Assembly (NCBI RefSeq): GCF_004764705.1
Contig: NZ_SHLX01000002.1
Location: forward strand, 248,001 to 312,000
DNA length: 64,000 bases
Origin: Paenibacillus cymbidii
Lineage (GTDB): Bacteria > Bacillota > Bacilli > Paenibacillales > NBRC-103111
Direction: 5' to 3'
In this document: positions 7,287-16,486 of the stretch, piece after piece
Layout of the letters: each line of letters starts with the position of its first letter
Position numbering within the stretch: position 1 is the first letter of the stretch
Program-made: the position numbers and the translations under genes
Notes under the pieces: generated by a model
The model's database searches: none
What the model saw: only the letters and a program-made list of their open reading frames with translations
What the model was told of the DNA's origin: nothing

Positions 7287-8096
7287 ATGACGACATTGCA
7301 CAGCTTGACCGAGGAGCAGAAACAATCGTACGCGAAAAACGGCTACCTGATCGACTTGCCCCCGGCGTTCAACGAGGCGGAAATGGTGGTGCTGAACGAG
7401 GAATTGAAGGAGCTGGAGAAGCTGCTCGAACCCGGAGAGAAGCTGCTGCATACCCGCGAATGGCACCGGGAGAGCAAGTGGCTGTACGACATTTGCGCCA
7501 ACCCGCAAATTTTGCAGTACGTGGAAGGCATCCTCGGCCCGAACTTTTATATGTGGGGATCGCAGTTTTTTGCCAAGGAGCCTCGTTCCAAGGAAAGTGT
7601 CGCCTGGCACCAGGACGCCTACTACTGGACGCTGGCCCCCCATCATTCGGTTACCGTCTGGCTCGCGTTCACCGATGTCGACGAGGAGAACGGCGCGATG
7701 CGCGTCATTCCGGGCACCCACGACAAAGGCATCATCAAGCACCGCAAAATCGAAGGCGACTCCGTGCTGAAGCTGGAGCTGGAGCAAGGCACGTTCAACG
7801 AGTCGGACGCCGTATCGCTCAAGCTGAAGGCCGGCCAACTGTCGCTGCACGACGACAACATCGTGCACGGCTCGCCGGCGAACCAATCGGACCGCTGGCG
7901 CATCGGCCTGACGATCCGCTATTCGTCGACGAAGGTGCGGAGCACGGTGGACAACCCGCATTTCCTGACTTACATGATGCGCGGCGTCGACGAGTTCAAA
8001 CACAACCCGTACGGGACGATTCCGACACAGCGCTTCGGCCGCCTGCCGAGCGACTACTATGCGGACGACAAGAAGGTATCGCAGCCCAAGAAGTAA
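7287..8096 (+). CDS. Phytanoyl-CoA dioxygenase (PhyH) family Fe(II)/2-oxoglutarate oxygenase
   Basis: A 269-residue PhyH-family protein. The iron-binding HxD is in SVAWHQDAYYW (H108, D110), and the distal histidine is in SLHDDNIVHGSPANQSDRWR (H194). R204/R206 and R211 in DRWRIGLTIRY provide candidates for the 2-oxoglutarate carboxylate. The GAMRVIPGTHDKG strand is also characteristic. The family hydroxylates diverse small molecules; bacterial members include ectoine hydroxylase and natural-product enzymes, and the substrate here is unknown. An in-frame GTG at 7275 is an alternative start; ATG 7287 is preferred, but neither ribosome site is strong. It lies directly after the palindromic operator and 94 bp before the GntR/LacI hybrid regulator, which probably senses a related sugar-like ligand. 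Confidence 0.85.
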   Translation: MTTLHSLTEEQKQSYAKNGYLIDLPPAFNEAEMVVLNEELKELEKLLEPGEKLLHTREWHRESKWLYDICANPQILQYVEGILGPNFYMWGSQFFAKEPRSKESVAWHQDAYYWTLAPHHSVTVWLAFTDVDEENGAMRVIPGTHDKGIIKHRKIEGDSVLKLELEQGTFNESDAVSLKLKAGQLSLHDDNIVHGSPANQSDRWRIGLTIRYSSTKVRSTVDNPHFLTYMMRGVDEFKHNPYGTIPTQRFGRLPSDYYADDKKVSQPKK

Positions 8097-8190
8097 CAAG
8101 CCGTAGCCGCCGTTCCTTGTCGCTGTTGCGCGATTCGCGCTTTTATGTTCCAATGATAGGAATGAAGGCAAGGAAAGGTCGGTAACGTCG

Positions 8191-9222
8191 ATGGCGCTCT
8201 ACCTGCAACTGAAGGACAATCTGCTTAAAAAAATTATCGAAGGCACTTATGCGATCGGGGAAACGATGCCGACCGAGCATGAGCTGTGCGAGGAATACAA
8301 GCTCAGCCGCGTGACGGTGCGCAAAGCGCTGGAGGAGCTGAAGAAGGACGGCCTGATCGCCGGCGTGCCGCGGCAAGGAACGATCGTAACCCGCCGAAAG
8401 GGCGGGTTTCGCAGTTCCCTCGATTTGATCGCGCTGGTCGCCGCCGTGCAGGACCCGTTTTTCGTCGCGTTCATGGAGCATTTCGAACGGACCGCCGAAG
8501 AGAACGGTTCGCTGATGCTGTTCAAGCAAGATTTTCAGGGGCGGGCGTATCAGTCGGACGATCTGTTCTACCGGTTCATTCAAAAAGAGATCCGCAACGT
8601 CGTGATGTGGCCGTGCACGCCGCAAATCGACTTCGACTTGTTCCGGCGGCTGCGTTCGGTCGGCATGAACTTCGTGCTGTTCGACCAGCCGTTCGTCACG
8701 AACGACGCCGACGTCGTCTGTCTGGACAACGGGCACGCCGTCGCCACGCTCTACGCGCATATGCGAAGGTCGTTCGCCGGCGAAATCGTGTTCGTCGGCT
8801 ACGACGGGCCGGAGCTGCCGAGCGGCACCGAGCGGGAAGAGGCGTACCTTGCGGCGAACGGCGGCGCCGGCCGCATCCGCAACATCCCGCGGAACAACGA
8901 AACCGACCGCGAAGTGGCCCAGCTGCTCGGCCAGCTGGAGCAGGAAGGCGCGCTGCCGGCGGGCATTCTCTGCAACAGCGGCGGCATCGGCCTCGCGGCG
9001 GCCAAATACGTGCGCGAGCGGGGTTTGGCCGGCGTCCCGGTGGCCACGATCGATTACATGCCGGAGATGGACGCCTTCGACATCGCCGCCTACGATCAGC
9101 CGATGCGCCTGATGGCGGAGAAAACGTACCAGCGGCTGATCGCGCAGAACAACCAGGGCACAAGCTGGAAAGCGGATACGTACCGGCTGCAGGGCGAGCT
9201 GATCGTATGCGGCGGAGGGTAG
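8191..9222 (+). CDS. GntR/LacI hybrid (AraR-type) transcription regulator
   Basis: A 343-residue regulator. The N-terminal GntR winged helix (about 1-70) has LYLQLKDNLLKKIIEG, TMPTEHELCEEYKLSRVTVR and a wing with GVPRQGTIV. The C-terminal periplasmic-binding-like sensor domain (about 75-340) belongs to the LacI type (LIALVAAVQDPFFVAFMEHF, FVLFDQPFVTNDADVVCLDN, GILCNSGGIGLAAAKYVRERG). This combination is that of AraR, which releases its operator on binding a sugar. The insertion REEAYLAANGGAGRIRNIP and lack of close match to arabinose-type residues leave the ligand open. It is the second gene after the dioxygenase; the likely operator is the palindrome at 7237-7263. A weak GCGCG/CGCGC hairpin lies near 8129-8145 between the two genes. 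Confidence 0.87.
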   Translation: MALYLQLKDNLLKKIIEGTYAIGETMPTEHELCEEYKLSRVTVRKALEELKKDGLIAGVPRQGTIVTRRKGGFRSSLDLIALVAAVQDPFFVAFMEHFERTAEENGSLMLFKQDFQGRAYQSDDLFYRFIQKEIRNVVMWPCTPQIDFDLFRRLRSVGMNFVLFDQPFVTNDADVVCLDNGHAVATLYAHMRRSFAGEIVFVGYDGPELPSGTEREEAYLAANGGAGRIRNIPRNNETDREVAQLLGQLEQEGALPAGILCNSGGIGLAAAKYVRERGLAGVPVATIDYMPEMDAFDIAAYDQPMRLMAEKTYQRLIAQNNQGTSWKADTYRLQGELIVCGGG

Positions 9223-9510
9223 TCAGCCGCCGGCGGAAACGGCGCCGAACTGGGCTTTGTGCAGCTGCTTGTACACGCCTCCGGCCGCAATGACCGGCGT
9301 CGTCCTCAGCGGGTCGCCGGGAAGGAAATCGTTCACGTTCACCTGAATGACGTGATCCTCTTTGACGACGGGCAGGTTGCGCCGGACCGGCGCGTTCTTG
9401 AGCTCCTCCTGCAATTTGGCGTTGTCGCCGCCCTGCCAATCATAGACCGTCAGGAAAACGTAATCGCCGATGTAATCCGGCAGCGTCTCAAGCGTTATCT
9501 GCCGAAAGGT
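9223..9510 (-). pseudogene. C-terminal remnant of a siderophore ABC substrate-binding protein
   Basis: The minus-strand frame reads RQITLETLPDYIGDYVFLTVYDWQ, quoted in parts: ITLETLPDYIGDYVFL, then LPVVKEDHVIQVNVNDFLPGDP. This is the last lobe of FecB/FhuD-like (Peripla_BP_2) iron-siderophore binding proteins, including the AraC-fused Btr type. The expected upstream 200 or more residues are absent. Going 5', the frame passes through a terminator hairpin and meets a stop codon at 9547-9549, with no start or ribosome site for an intact gene. It is therefore a gene fragment. Its stop codon directly abuts the stop of the plus-strand GntR/LacI gene. Confidence 0.7.
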
Positions 9511-9513
9511 AAC

Positions 9514-9543
9514 AAAAAAGTAGCGAGAAATATTCTCACTACT
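9514..9543 (-). terminator. Rho-independent terminator, minus strand
   Basis: On the minus strand AGTAGTGAGAA (9543-9533), loop TAT, TTCTCGCTACT (9529-9519; one G-T pair), then a T run over 9519-9514. It follows a short minus-strand frame end (TGA at 9571-9569) and sits at the broken upstream edge of the binding-protein remnant. Confidence 0.7.
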
Positions 9544-9619
9544 ATCCTACTGAATGCGGCGGCGCTTTTCAATCGTTCGTTTCGGCAAGCAGCGCGAGTC
9601 GCTCCGCCGTTTGGCACCC

Positions 9620-9810
9620 AATAGGCCATCTTTTGTGGCCTATTTCGTTAAAAAGGGGCCGTCGCCTGAAAATAGCCAGTGATTTAACTGGCTATTTGTG
9701 TAAATTCGGCCGTTTTGAGGATGTTTCGCCTAAATAGCCAGTGTTTTTACTGGCTATTTCCGATGACACCGGTGAAATCGGGCGAATAAGCCATTTTTCA
9801 TGGCTTATTT
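9620..9810. repeat. Four-hairpin intergenic element, copy 2
   Basis: Hairpins: AATAGGCCA/TGGCCTATT (9620-9644), AATAGCCAGT/ACTGGCTATT (9671-9696), AAATAGCCAGT/ACTGGCTATTT (9732-9759), AATAAGCCAT/ATGGCTTATT (9785-9809). Centres near 9632, 9683.5, 9745.5 and 9797 are spaced 51.5, 62 and 51.5 bp, so the element is symmetric. It ends 32 bp beyond the stop codon of the protease gene. Confidence 0.85.
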
Positions 9811-9841
9811 TGCCCCGAAGTGTTGTCGCATCGCATGCGGC

Positions 9842-12800
9842 TTAATTGATAAAATGCAGCGTCTGCAGCAGCCGCTTCAGCATAACGGCCGCTTGCGCGC
9901 GGCTTGCCTCCTGCGCCGGAGCAAACGTCGCGTCGCTCATGCCGCTCACCAGTCCGGCATCGACCGCTTGCGCTACGGCATCGCGCGCCCAGTCGGAAAT
10001 GCTTGCGGCGTCCTTGAACGCCGCAAGCCGCTTCGCGGCATCGCCGGCATAAAGCGAGCCGCCGGCGTAACGCAGCGCGCGCACGAGCATCGCCGCCATC
10101 TCCTCGCGCTTGATCGTCGCCTGAGGCACGAAGCGGCCTCCGTCGTCGCCCTGCACAAGACCGGCGCGCGCCGCCGCTTCGACAGCGGCGTAGTACCAAT
10201 CGCCCGGTCGCGCGTCGGCGAACGTCGGCGTTGCCGGCCCGGCTCCGGCGGCAATGCCCAGCGCCCGCACGAGCAAGCTGGCGAACTCGGCGCGCGTGAT
10301 GCTCGCATCCGGGTTGAAGCTCGTGTCCGTTACCCCTTGCACGACAAGCTTCGAGGCGAGCAGCTCGATGTCGGCTTTTGCCCAGTGCCCGCTCAGATCG
10401 GCAAAAGATCGCGCAACCGATGCCACCGAATAAATGCTGTTATGCGGCGAAGAAATACGAACGACGGCGACGCCGTTTGCCATTTCGATCGTCGCGGGCA
10501 CGAACGCGAATTGTCCGGTGGCCGGATCGTACACGACGGCGGTCAGGCTGCCGGTCGCGGCGTCGGTGGCAAACGCCATCGTGCGGGTGACATAAGTGCC
10601 GCCAAAGTCGGTTACTTCCGTCGTCGTCCCGCCGGATTCGACGGCAACGGCAAAGTTGAACGCATCCCCCAGCAAAGTCAACCCGTTCGAAGAAGCGGAG
10701 GCGGACAATTGCTGCCCGGTCGTGCCGGACACTTTCTCCATCGATACGGTGACGGTCGACCCGCTTCCGCCAAGCAGCGAAGACGCTTCGCTGCCGGCGA
10801 CGAACAGCTTCATCGGCAGCTCGAACGATACGGAGCCGGATTGCACCGCAACGACAGCGTCCGGCGCTTGTTCCGCCGCCGTGCCGATCGCGCCGCCGGG
10901 CAGCTGTACTTTCGCGTGGTCGGCGCTGCCGTCGACCGGAATGATGACGGCGGAGCCCGCGCTTCCGCCGCTACCGCCCAGCAGCCGCAGCAGCTCATCG
11001 CCGTCAGCCGTAACCGTGACGGTCGTTTGCCCGCGGCTGTCGGTGGATTTGCTGACGCCGAGCGCCTGCTCGGGCAGCGTCGTCGCGTTCGGCAGCTGCG
11101 ATTGCGGCAGCAGCGGCTTGGGCGACGAGGCCGGCGTCGGCGTGGCGCTTGGCGTCGGCGATGGGGTCGGCTTCGGCGTCGAAGTCGGCGTCGGGGAAGC
11201 CGCAGGGCTGGAGCCGCCTACTCCCGGGATTCCGGGGATGAACGGGATGGCCCCGCCTCCGCCTCCGCCGCCCGGGTTGCCGCCGCCCCCGCCTCCGCCG
11301 GTGCCGCCAGTTCCGCCAGTGCCGCTCCCCCCGCCGCCCGGCGTTGAAGTCGGTATCGGCGTCGCCGGCGCATCGACAAAGTCGAGGCGCAAATCGCCGC
11401 GCGATGCGGCGGCGTACTGCCGGGCATTGCCCGCGGCAAACGCGCCGTCGCGAAGGTAGAGCTCAACGTTGGCCACATCGTTGGCATTCGCATGGGCGGC
11501 GGCCGCACCGTTCAATTGCACCGTCAGCGACTGCGGCCCGTTCCGCCGGACGACCGGCGTCAGCCCGTTCGGCAAATGATACACCGCCGCTTTACCCGTC
11601 GCGACAAAATCTTCGCCGTTGCTGCCGGCGAATTCGGCGTTCGCAAGCGCAATGCCGATCGTATTGGCGATCGTGCCGTTATTGGCGCTGCTTTCGTTAA
11701 ATACCGTACCCGAATAGGAAAGCGTGCCGGGATCGCGGAAGGAGAGGGCAAACGTTACTTGCCGCGCGCCTTCAATCGAAGCCAATTGCCCCTCCGCGAA
11801 CGCCGATTCGGCAAAATCGAGCTGCACATCGCCAGTCGAGGCGGATGCCCGATGCGACACCGCTCTGCCGGTGAACGAGAGCTGTACCGTATTGGCTCCC
11901 GTCCGTTTGACAACCGGCACCAATCCTTCCGGTACATTGCGTAACGTCGCCTTTCCCGTTGCGATGTAGTTCTCCTGATCGGCGCCGACAAACGCCAGCC
12001 CCAGGCTTAACGAGGCCATAATCGTGCCGGTCAGCCCGCCGTCGTTGCTCGCCGCTTCCGCAAACGTATGGTCGGAATACGTAATGCGCTGCGCAGACAA
12101 GCCGACGAACGTTCCGGTGTTGTTGCCCGGAAGCGGTGTGCGCCCGCCGGTGTCGACGACGCTCGCGGCGCGAATCCGGTACACGGCTCCCGGCGTCGGG
12201 TCCGCTATCGTCAGCTTCACCCTGCGCGGATCGGGCTGCAGCACCGCCCGCGTAATCGCCGGCGCCGAATCGATGCGCTCGCCCGTATCCGACACAAATT
12301 CGTACTGCGACGGCTGCTCCGCCGCATTCCGGTCCATCGGCGCGCTGAATACGAGCTCCACCGTATTGACGCTGGCATTCACGAGGTTCAGCAGCAGCGG
12401 CCTAGCCGCCACATCGCGCAAGGAAACGGCGGCGAGGTTGTCCGCCTGCTGTCCGGAGGCGTCGCGGATCGGATTCATCCGGCCGCTGTAAGACAAATGC
12501 ACCGTTTGCCCGTCGGCTACGGGCTGTGGCAAAACAAGCTTGACATAGTGGCCGGCTACGGCTGCTGAAAGCGGCTGCACTCCCGCTCCCCCGGCAACCT
12601 TGACGGTAAAATCCGCTGCGTCGGGCGCAATCGCCAGCAAGGTGCGGTCAAAGCCGAGCGTCAGCGTCGATCCGTTCACAGCGGCAGACTGCAGCACGGG
12701 CGGCGCCGCGACGCCCTTGCCGGCAAACGCGTTTGTGAACGATACGGAGCGGTTGGCGGTATCCTTCACCGCTCCTGCGATCGTGTAAAGCCCGCCCGCG

Positions 12801-15580
12801 GTCATCGGCGAGGTAGTCAGCCGCACTTTGGCCGCATTGCCCGGATCGATCTGCGCCTGGACAATGAGCAGCGGTTGCATCAGATACGAAGTGGACGCGA
12901 CATAATTTGCGACCGTGTTCGCCGCGCTTGCGCCCAGGGGTGTGTCAAACACAAGCTCCACATGCGTATTGTCGGGAACCGCAACGTACTTCAGTTGCCC
13001 CGCTGTTGCCGGCAGCACCAGCGGCGGCGTCGTCACAGCCAGATCTTCCGCCGACTGCGCCGCATATTCGCCATTCGACGCCACGAGACGGAACCGATAC
13101 GCGGTTGACGGATCCAACCCTCGCATCTCGCCATCCATGGCATCCGTCTGAAGCCTCCAGGTTGCTCCTTCATCGTCGGAACGGTAAATATCGTAGCGGC
13201 TGGCGCCGGAACCGGACATGGTCCACGACAGCTTGACCTGATCCGGCATCAAGTTCGAATAGGTAAAAGACGTCACCGAACCGATTGCCGATGCGGCAGA
13301 AGTGCCGGTCGAAACGATATTGGAATAGAGAATCGTCTCCCCGACATACTCGGCAAGCTTAAACTGATAATTCGTCCCGGGCTGCAGCCCCGTAATCGTG
13401 GCGAAAGCAGACGAAGCGACAATCGGCGCAGCCAGCGTCGCCGTCGCCCAAGTGCCTGTTCCCTCCACCGATTGCAAAAGCTCGCATCGCCCGCTGCATG
13501 GCGCAAACTGGAAAGACGCCGACGTGTTCGTCGCCGTTCCGGACATTTTCAACCGCGGCGGAGCCGCCGCAAGCGTCTTGACTTCGAGCTCTTTCGAATA
13601 GGCAATCCCGCCGTTCGATAATCTCCCGCTTAACCGGAACAAATAACTCGTCCGGGCGTTCAAACCAGTAACGGTCGTGTAGGCCGAGCCCGGACCGATG
13701 GGGACGTTGACTGTCGCCGTAAACCAACTGTTTCCGCCGTCGGGTGATAGTTGAACCGAATACACGCCGCCGTCACCCGGCAATCCCGACCAGTACAGCA
13801 GCGCGCTGGTATCTGTCGCTTCTCCGAGTCGAAGATTGCCGGCATCGGGTACAATTTTCATCGGGACAAACGTTGGTGTCGACTCTGTTGCAGTCGTTAC
13901 CTGAACCAGGTACGTGCCGGCTGCCGCCGGATTGCGAAAACCGGCTCGTTGCGGAAATATGATATCGACGAATGATGTTGCCGGAATGGATTGCTGCACC
14001 GTAAAGGAGACGAGTTGCCCGTCGACCGCTGCGTTTGAAACCGAAACAGCGGCATCTGGGAGGGTGTTGATGGAAAATTGCGATGCCGAAATCGACGACG
14101 GGACAACCATTTCATCGGGGAACCGTATCGTGATCCGATCGCCGGCATTCCATGCGCCGTGTACCCCCAGACGGAATTCAATCGCAAAATTACCGGTTGC
14201 CCCGGCGCTGTTGTTTTCCAGGGATACGTGATCGTCGCTCGCGACGTTGTCATTTAAATTGACCATTGCGCCCGTCGCCGTTTTGTTGGTCAATGCCGGG
14301 TAGGCAGCGCCGTACCGCTTGAGCAGCGATACCGTTTGCGCCGTCCCCGTCTGGCGCTGGCCGATCAGGATCGCGGCGATGCCCGAAACGAACGGCGCCG
14401 CCATGGAGGTGCCGCTGGCATAAGCATAAGTATGCTGAACCGAACCGTTCGAATAAAGGGGGAACGTGCTGTAAATATTGACGCCGGGAGCCGCTACGTC
14501 GACACTTCTTTCGCCATAGTTCGAAAAAGTCGCCAGTTGCCCGCGGTTATCGATCGCCGCCACGCTGACGATATTGGAGGCGGGAAGCCCGGCAGGCGAA
14601 AAGGTTGTATAGTCGATGTCGAATCCCCGGCCGGACTCGTCGCCGTTGCCTGCCGCCGCCACGAATACGAGACCGGAAGCGGCGATGGCGCTGTTCAGCG
14701 CCGTGTCCCCCGCCACAGCAATCCCGCCAAAGCTGGCATTGATCACTTGCGCGCCGTGATCGACCGCGTACTGGACTGCCTTGATGGCATCGGCTGTCGT
14801 GCCCGACCCTTCCGGGCCGCCGAGTATCTTGAGCGGCAGCAGCTTGACGTTCGGCGCAACGCCGCGGATGCCGATATTGTTGGCCGCGGCGGCGATGATG
14901 CCGGCGACATGCGTACCGTGCGCATCTTCCAGTTCATTGTTATATACGTTCGACGGGTCAAAAACCGTGCTGTCGTTGTGGTAGAAGTCCCAGCCGTCCG
15001 GATCGATTTTGCCAGACAAATCGGGATGATTGATATCGATTCCGGTATCGAGGACGGCTACTTTGACTTCCTGCAGCGAGCCTGCAAGCTCCCATGCTTC
15101 GGGCGCATCGATATCGACATCGTTCGCTCCGTCCTGCCCCGAAATCCGCTGCCCGGTATTATGCAATCCCCATTGCTTCCCCCAATCCGAATCCTGGATC
15201 GCGGAAGCATAATACAAATAGTTCGGCTGCGCCGACTCCACGGTCCCGCTCGCTTGCAGCGTGGCGATCACGCTTTCGACGCTGGCGCCGGATTCGATCT
15301 TGACGACTTCCGTTCCGCTGGCTTCAAACGTATCGACCGTGGTCAGCGACAGCCCGCTCTTGACGCCTTGGGCCGACATACGCGCCGCGCCGGCGGGCTT
15401 GAATTTGACCAGCACTTCGTCCTGCACGTACGCAGGCCTGCCGCTTGCGCGCCACTCCTGCGGCGTTCCCGTTTCCGCAGCGGACGCTTTTCCCGCCGCG
15501 AGCGGCAAGCTCCCGAGCCCTTGCCCCACCAACAATTGCAATGCCAGCAATCCAACAGCAGCCGCCTTTATTTTCGACAA
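9842..15580 (-). CDS. Giant S8 (subtilisin-like) surface protease with SLH anchor domains
   Basis: About 1,912 residues. After a signal peptide (SKIKAAAVGLLALQLLVGQG) comes a propeptide-like segment (QDEVLVKFKPAGAARM) and an S8 domain with triad AVLDTGID (Asp about 178), DAHGTHVAG (His about 221) and ASGTSMAAP (Ser about 392). Then follow several fibronectin-III-like and Ig-like modules and a pair of ~110-residue repeats (RITYSDHTFAEAASNDGG... and TLSYSGTVFNESSANNG..., both ending in a GDAFA/GAFA-type strand). A Gly run and Pro-Thr-Ser linker follows, then three SLH domains at the C-terminus (SFADLSGHWAKADIE, TFADARPGDWYYAAVE, AFKDAASISDWARDAV). SLH modules bind pyruvylated wall polymer, so the protease is displayed on the surface. 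The TTG at 15580 is chosen because GGAGGG lies 7 bases upstream. It stands alone in its unit. Confidence 0.88.
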   Translation of the reverse strand: MSKIKAAAVGLLALQLLVGQGLGSLPLAAGKASAAETGTPQEWRASGRPAYVQDEVLVKFKPAGAARMSAQGVKSGLSLTTVDTFEASGTEVVKIESGASVESVIATLQASGTVESAQPNYLYYASAIQDSDWGKQWGLHNTGQRISGQDGANDVDIDAPEAWELAGSLQEVKVAVLDTGIDINHPDLSGKIDPDGWDFYHNDSTVFDPSNVYNNELEDAHGTHVAGIIAAAANNIGIRGVAPNVKLLPLKILGGPEGSGTTADAIKAVQYAVDHGAQVINASFGGIAVAGDTALNSAIAASGLVFVAAAGNGDESGRGFDIDYTTFSPAGLPASNIVSVAAIDNRGQLATFSNYGERSVDVAAPGVNIYSTFPLYSNGSVQHTYAYASGTSMAAPFVSGIAAILIGQRQTGTAQTVSLLKRYGAAYPALTNKTATGAMVNLNDNVASDDHVSLENNSAGATGNFAIEFRLGVHGAWNAGDRITIRFPDEMVVPSSISASQFSINTLPDAAVSVSNAAVDGQLVSFTVQQSIPATSFVDIIFPQRAGFRNPAAAGTYLVQVTTATESTPTFVPMKIVPDAGNLRLGEATDTSALLYWSGLPGDGGVYSVQLSPDGGNSWFTATVNVPIGPGSAYTTVTGLNARTSYLFRLSGRLSNGGIAYSKELEVKTLAAAPPRLKMSGTATNTSASFQFAPCSGRCELLQSVEGTGTWATATLAAPIVASSAFATITGLQPGTNYQFKLAEYVGETILYSNIVSTGTSAASAIGSVTSFTYSNLMPDQVKLSWTMSGSGASRYDIYRSDDEGATWRLQTDAMDGEMRGLDPSTAYRFRLVASNGEYAAQSAEDLAVTTPPLVLPATAGQLKYVAVPDNTHVELVFDTPLGASAANTVANYVASTSYLMQPLLIVQAQIDPGNAAKVRLTTSPMTAGGLYTIAGAVKDTANRSVSFTNAFAGKGVAAPPVLQSAAVNGSTLTLGFDRTLLAIAPDAADFTVKVAGGAGVQPLSAAVAGHYVKLVLPQPVADGQTVHLSYSGRMNPIRDASGQQADNLAAVSLRDVAARPLLLNLVNASVNTVELVFSAPMDRNAAEQPSQYEFVSDTGERIDSAPAITRAVLQPDPRRVKLTIADPTPGAVYRIRAASVVDTGGRTPLPGNNTGTFVGLSAQRITYSDHTFAEAASNDGGLTGTIMASLSLGLAFVGADQENYIATGKATLRNVPEGLVPVVKRTGANTVQLSFTGRAVSHRASASTGDVQLDFAESAFAEGQLASIEGARQVTFALSFRDPGTLSYSGTVFNESSANNGTIANTIGIALANAEFAGSNGEDFVATGKAAVYHLPNGLTPVVRRNGPQSLTVQLNGAAAAHANANDVANVELYLRDGAFAAGNARQYAAASRGDLRLDFVDAPATPIPTSTPGGGGSGTGGTGGTGGGGGGGNPGGGGGGGAIPFIPGIPGVGGSSPAASPTPTSTPKPTPSPTPSATPTPASSPKPLLPQSQLPNATTLPEQALGVSKSTDSRGQTTVTVTADGDELLRLLGGSGGSAGSAVIIPVDGSADHAKVQLPGGAIGTAAEQAPDAVVAVQSGSVSFELPMKLFVAGSEASSLLGGSGSTVTVSMEKVSGTTGQQLSASASSNGLTLLGDAFNFAVAVESGGTTTEVTDFGGTYVTRTMAFATDAATGSLTAVVYDPATGQFAFVPATIEMANGVAVVRISSPHNSIYSVASVARSFADLSGHWAKADIELLASKLVVQGVTDTSFNPDASITRAEFASLLVRALGIAAGAGPATPTFADARPGDWYYAAVEAAARAGLVQGDDGGRFVPQATIKREEMAAMLVRALRYAGGSLYAGDAAKRLAAFKDAASISDWARDAVAQAVDAGLVSGMSDATFAPAQEASRAQAAVMLKRLLQTLHFIN

Positions 15581-15734
15581 AACAAGTCCCTCCATGAATC
15601 GTGTAGGAAAAACCATTCCACGCCTGCAATCTCTTATCCTACCAATTCTAGCATAGGGCGCAGGCTGCCGACTGATATTTTTTGCGTACGATCGGTCATT
15701 CCAGTGACGGGACAATCATCACGGCCGCCGCAAC

Positions 15735-15767
15735 AAAAAGGGAACCCCGCTTTTGCGCGGAGTCCCC
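15735..15767 (-). terminator. Rho-independent terminator after the DoxX gene
   Basis: On the minus strand GGGGACTCCGC (15767-15757) pairs with GCGGGGTTCCC (15750-15740) with two internal mismatches, followed by five T. It lies about 60 bp past the DoxX stop. Confidence 0.72.
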
Positions 15768-15827
15768 TTCTTTCCATTCGCCCGATCACTGCTGCCTTAT
15801 GGCCGTTCGCTGCCCGCCACTCGCTTG

Positions 15828-16379
15828 CTACGCATTGTGCGGCGCTACAGGCGGTGCGGCTTTGCCGGTCGGTTTGCCGTGTTTCGTGTGCTTGTCGAAC
15901 CAGTGGTGCATGTACGGCAGCAGGTAGTGGTCGACGCCGAATTTGCCGGCGTTCGTGCCTGCGGCGGCGATGAAGATGCCGAGCAGGATCAGCCACGGGT
16001 TCGTTGCGACGGTGCCGGCGAACAGGAAGATGAAGTTCATCATCAGCCCGAAGAACATCGCGGTTGTCGTCAGCGCGCCCAGCAGCAATCCGGCGCCGAT
16101 GAGGAATTCGCCCCACGGGATGATGAAGTTGAACAGCTTCACGTTCGGCAGCGCCACATGCTGCAGGAAGCCTACATAGTTCGGATAAATCGCTTCATGC
16201 GTGGTGCCGTCGACGATCGGCTTGGCGATCGCTCCCTTGATGAAGCCGGCCGCGTCAAACGCTTTGTCCCCGGTCAGCTTGTGCCAGCCGGCGGTGAGCC
16301 ATTGCCAGCCGACATACAACCGAACCGCCGTCAGCAAGATCGCTGCGTACCTGTTCTCTCTAAGCCATTTCATTAACAT
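15828..16379 (-). CDS. DoxX-family membrane protein
   Basis: A 183-residue integral membrane protein with four hydrophobic helices, of the DoxX type. Marks are LRLYVGWQWLTAGWHKLTG-like helix 1 (AVRLYVGWQWLTAGWHKL), a loop with the lysine-rich GDKAFDAAGFIKG, then IIPWGEFLIGAGLLLGALT and NFIFLFAGTVATNPWLILLG, and a His/Lys-rich cytoplasmic tail (HHWFDKHTKHGKPTGK). DoxX proteins are linked to thiosulfate:quinone oxidation in archaea and to redox stress complexes in bacteria; the role here is unknown. ATG 16379 is preferred: GAGGAG lies 9 bases upstream, whereas the upstream ATG at 16388 directly abuts it. It is transcribed away from the GAF/NarL/PAS trio and may share control with it. Confidence 0.82.
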   Translation of the reverse strand: MLMKWLRENRYAAILLTAVRLYVGWQWLTAGWHKLTGDKAFDAAGFIKGAIAKPIVDGTTHEAIYPNYVGFLQHVALPNVKLFNFIIPWGEFLIGAGLLLGALTTTAMFFGLMMNFIFLFAGTVATNPWLILLGIFIAAAGTNAGKFGVDHYLLPYMHHWFDKHTKHGKPTGKAAPPVAPHNA

Positions 16380-16486
16380 GATCACCATCTCCTCGTTTTC
16401 TTCTTGGCTTTATCATACCGCCTTTCGCGCGCCGCGGTTATCGGGAGAAATACTGAATCTGCGGCAGAAAATCCCCGATCTTGCGC

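Noticed and set aside
9620..9810. Possible CRISPR array
   Set aside because: Units are four short palindromes with symmetric spacing, no constant repeat with unique spacers of even length, and no cas genes.
9800..11347. Long open reading frame on the plus strand opposite the surface protease
   Set aside because: GC-rich shadow of the protease gene: Arg/Ala-rich composition, no ribosome site, no recognisable domain.
14336..15973. Another long plus-strand frame overlapping the protease and DoxX genes
   Set aside because: Runs through two real minus-strand genes and the intergenic terminator; codon use is not that of a gene.
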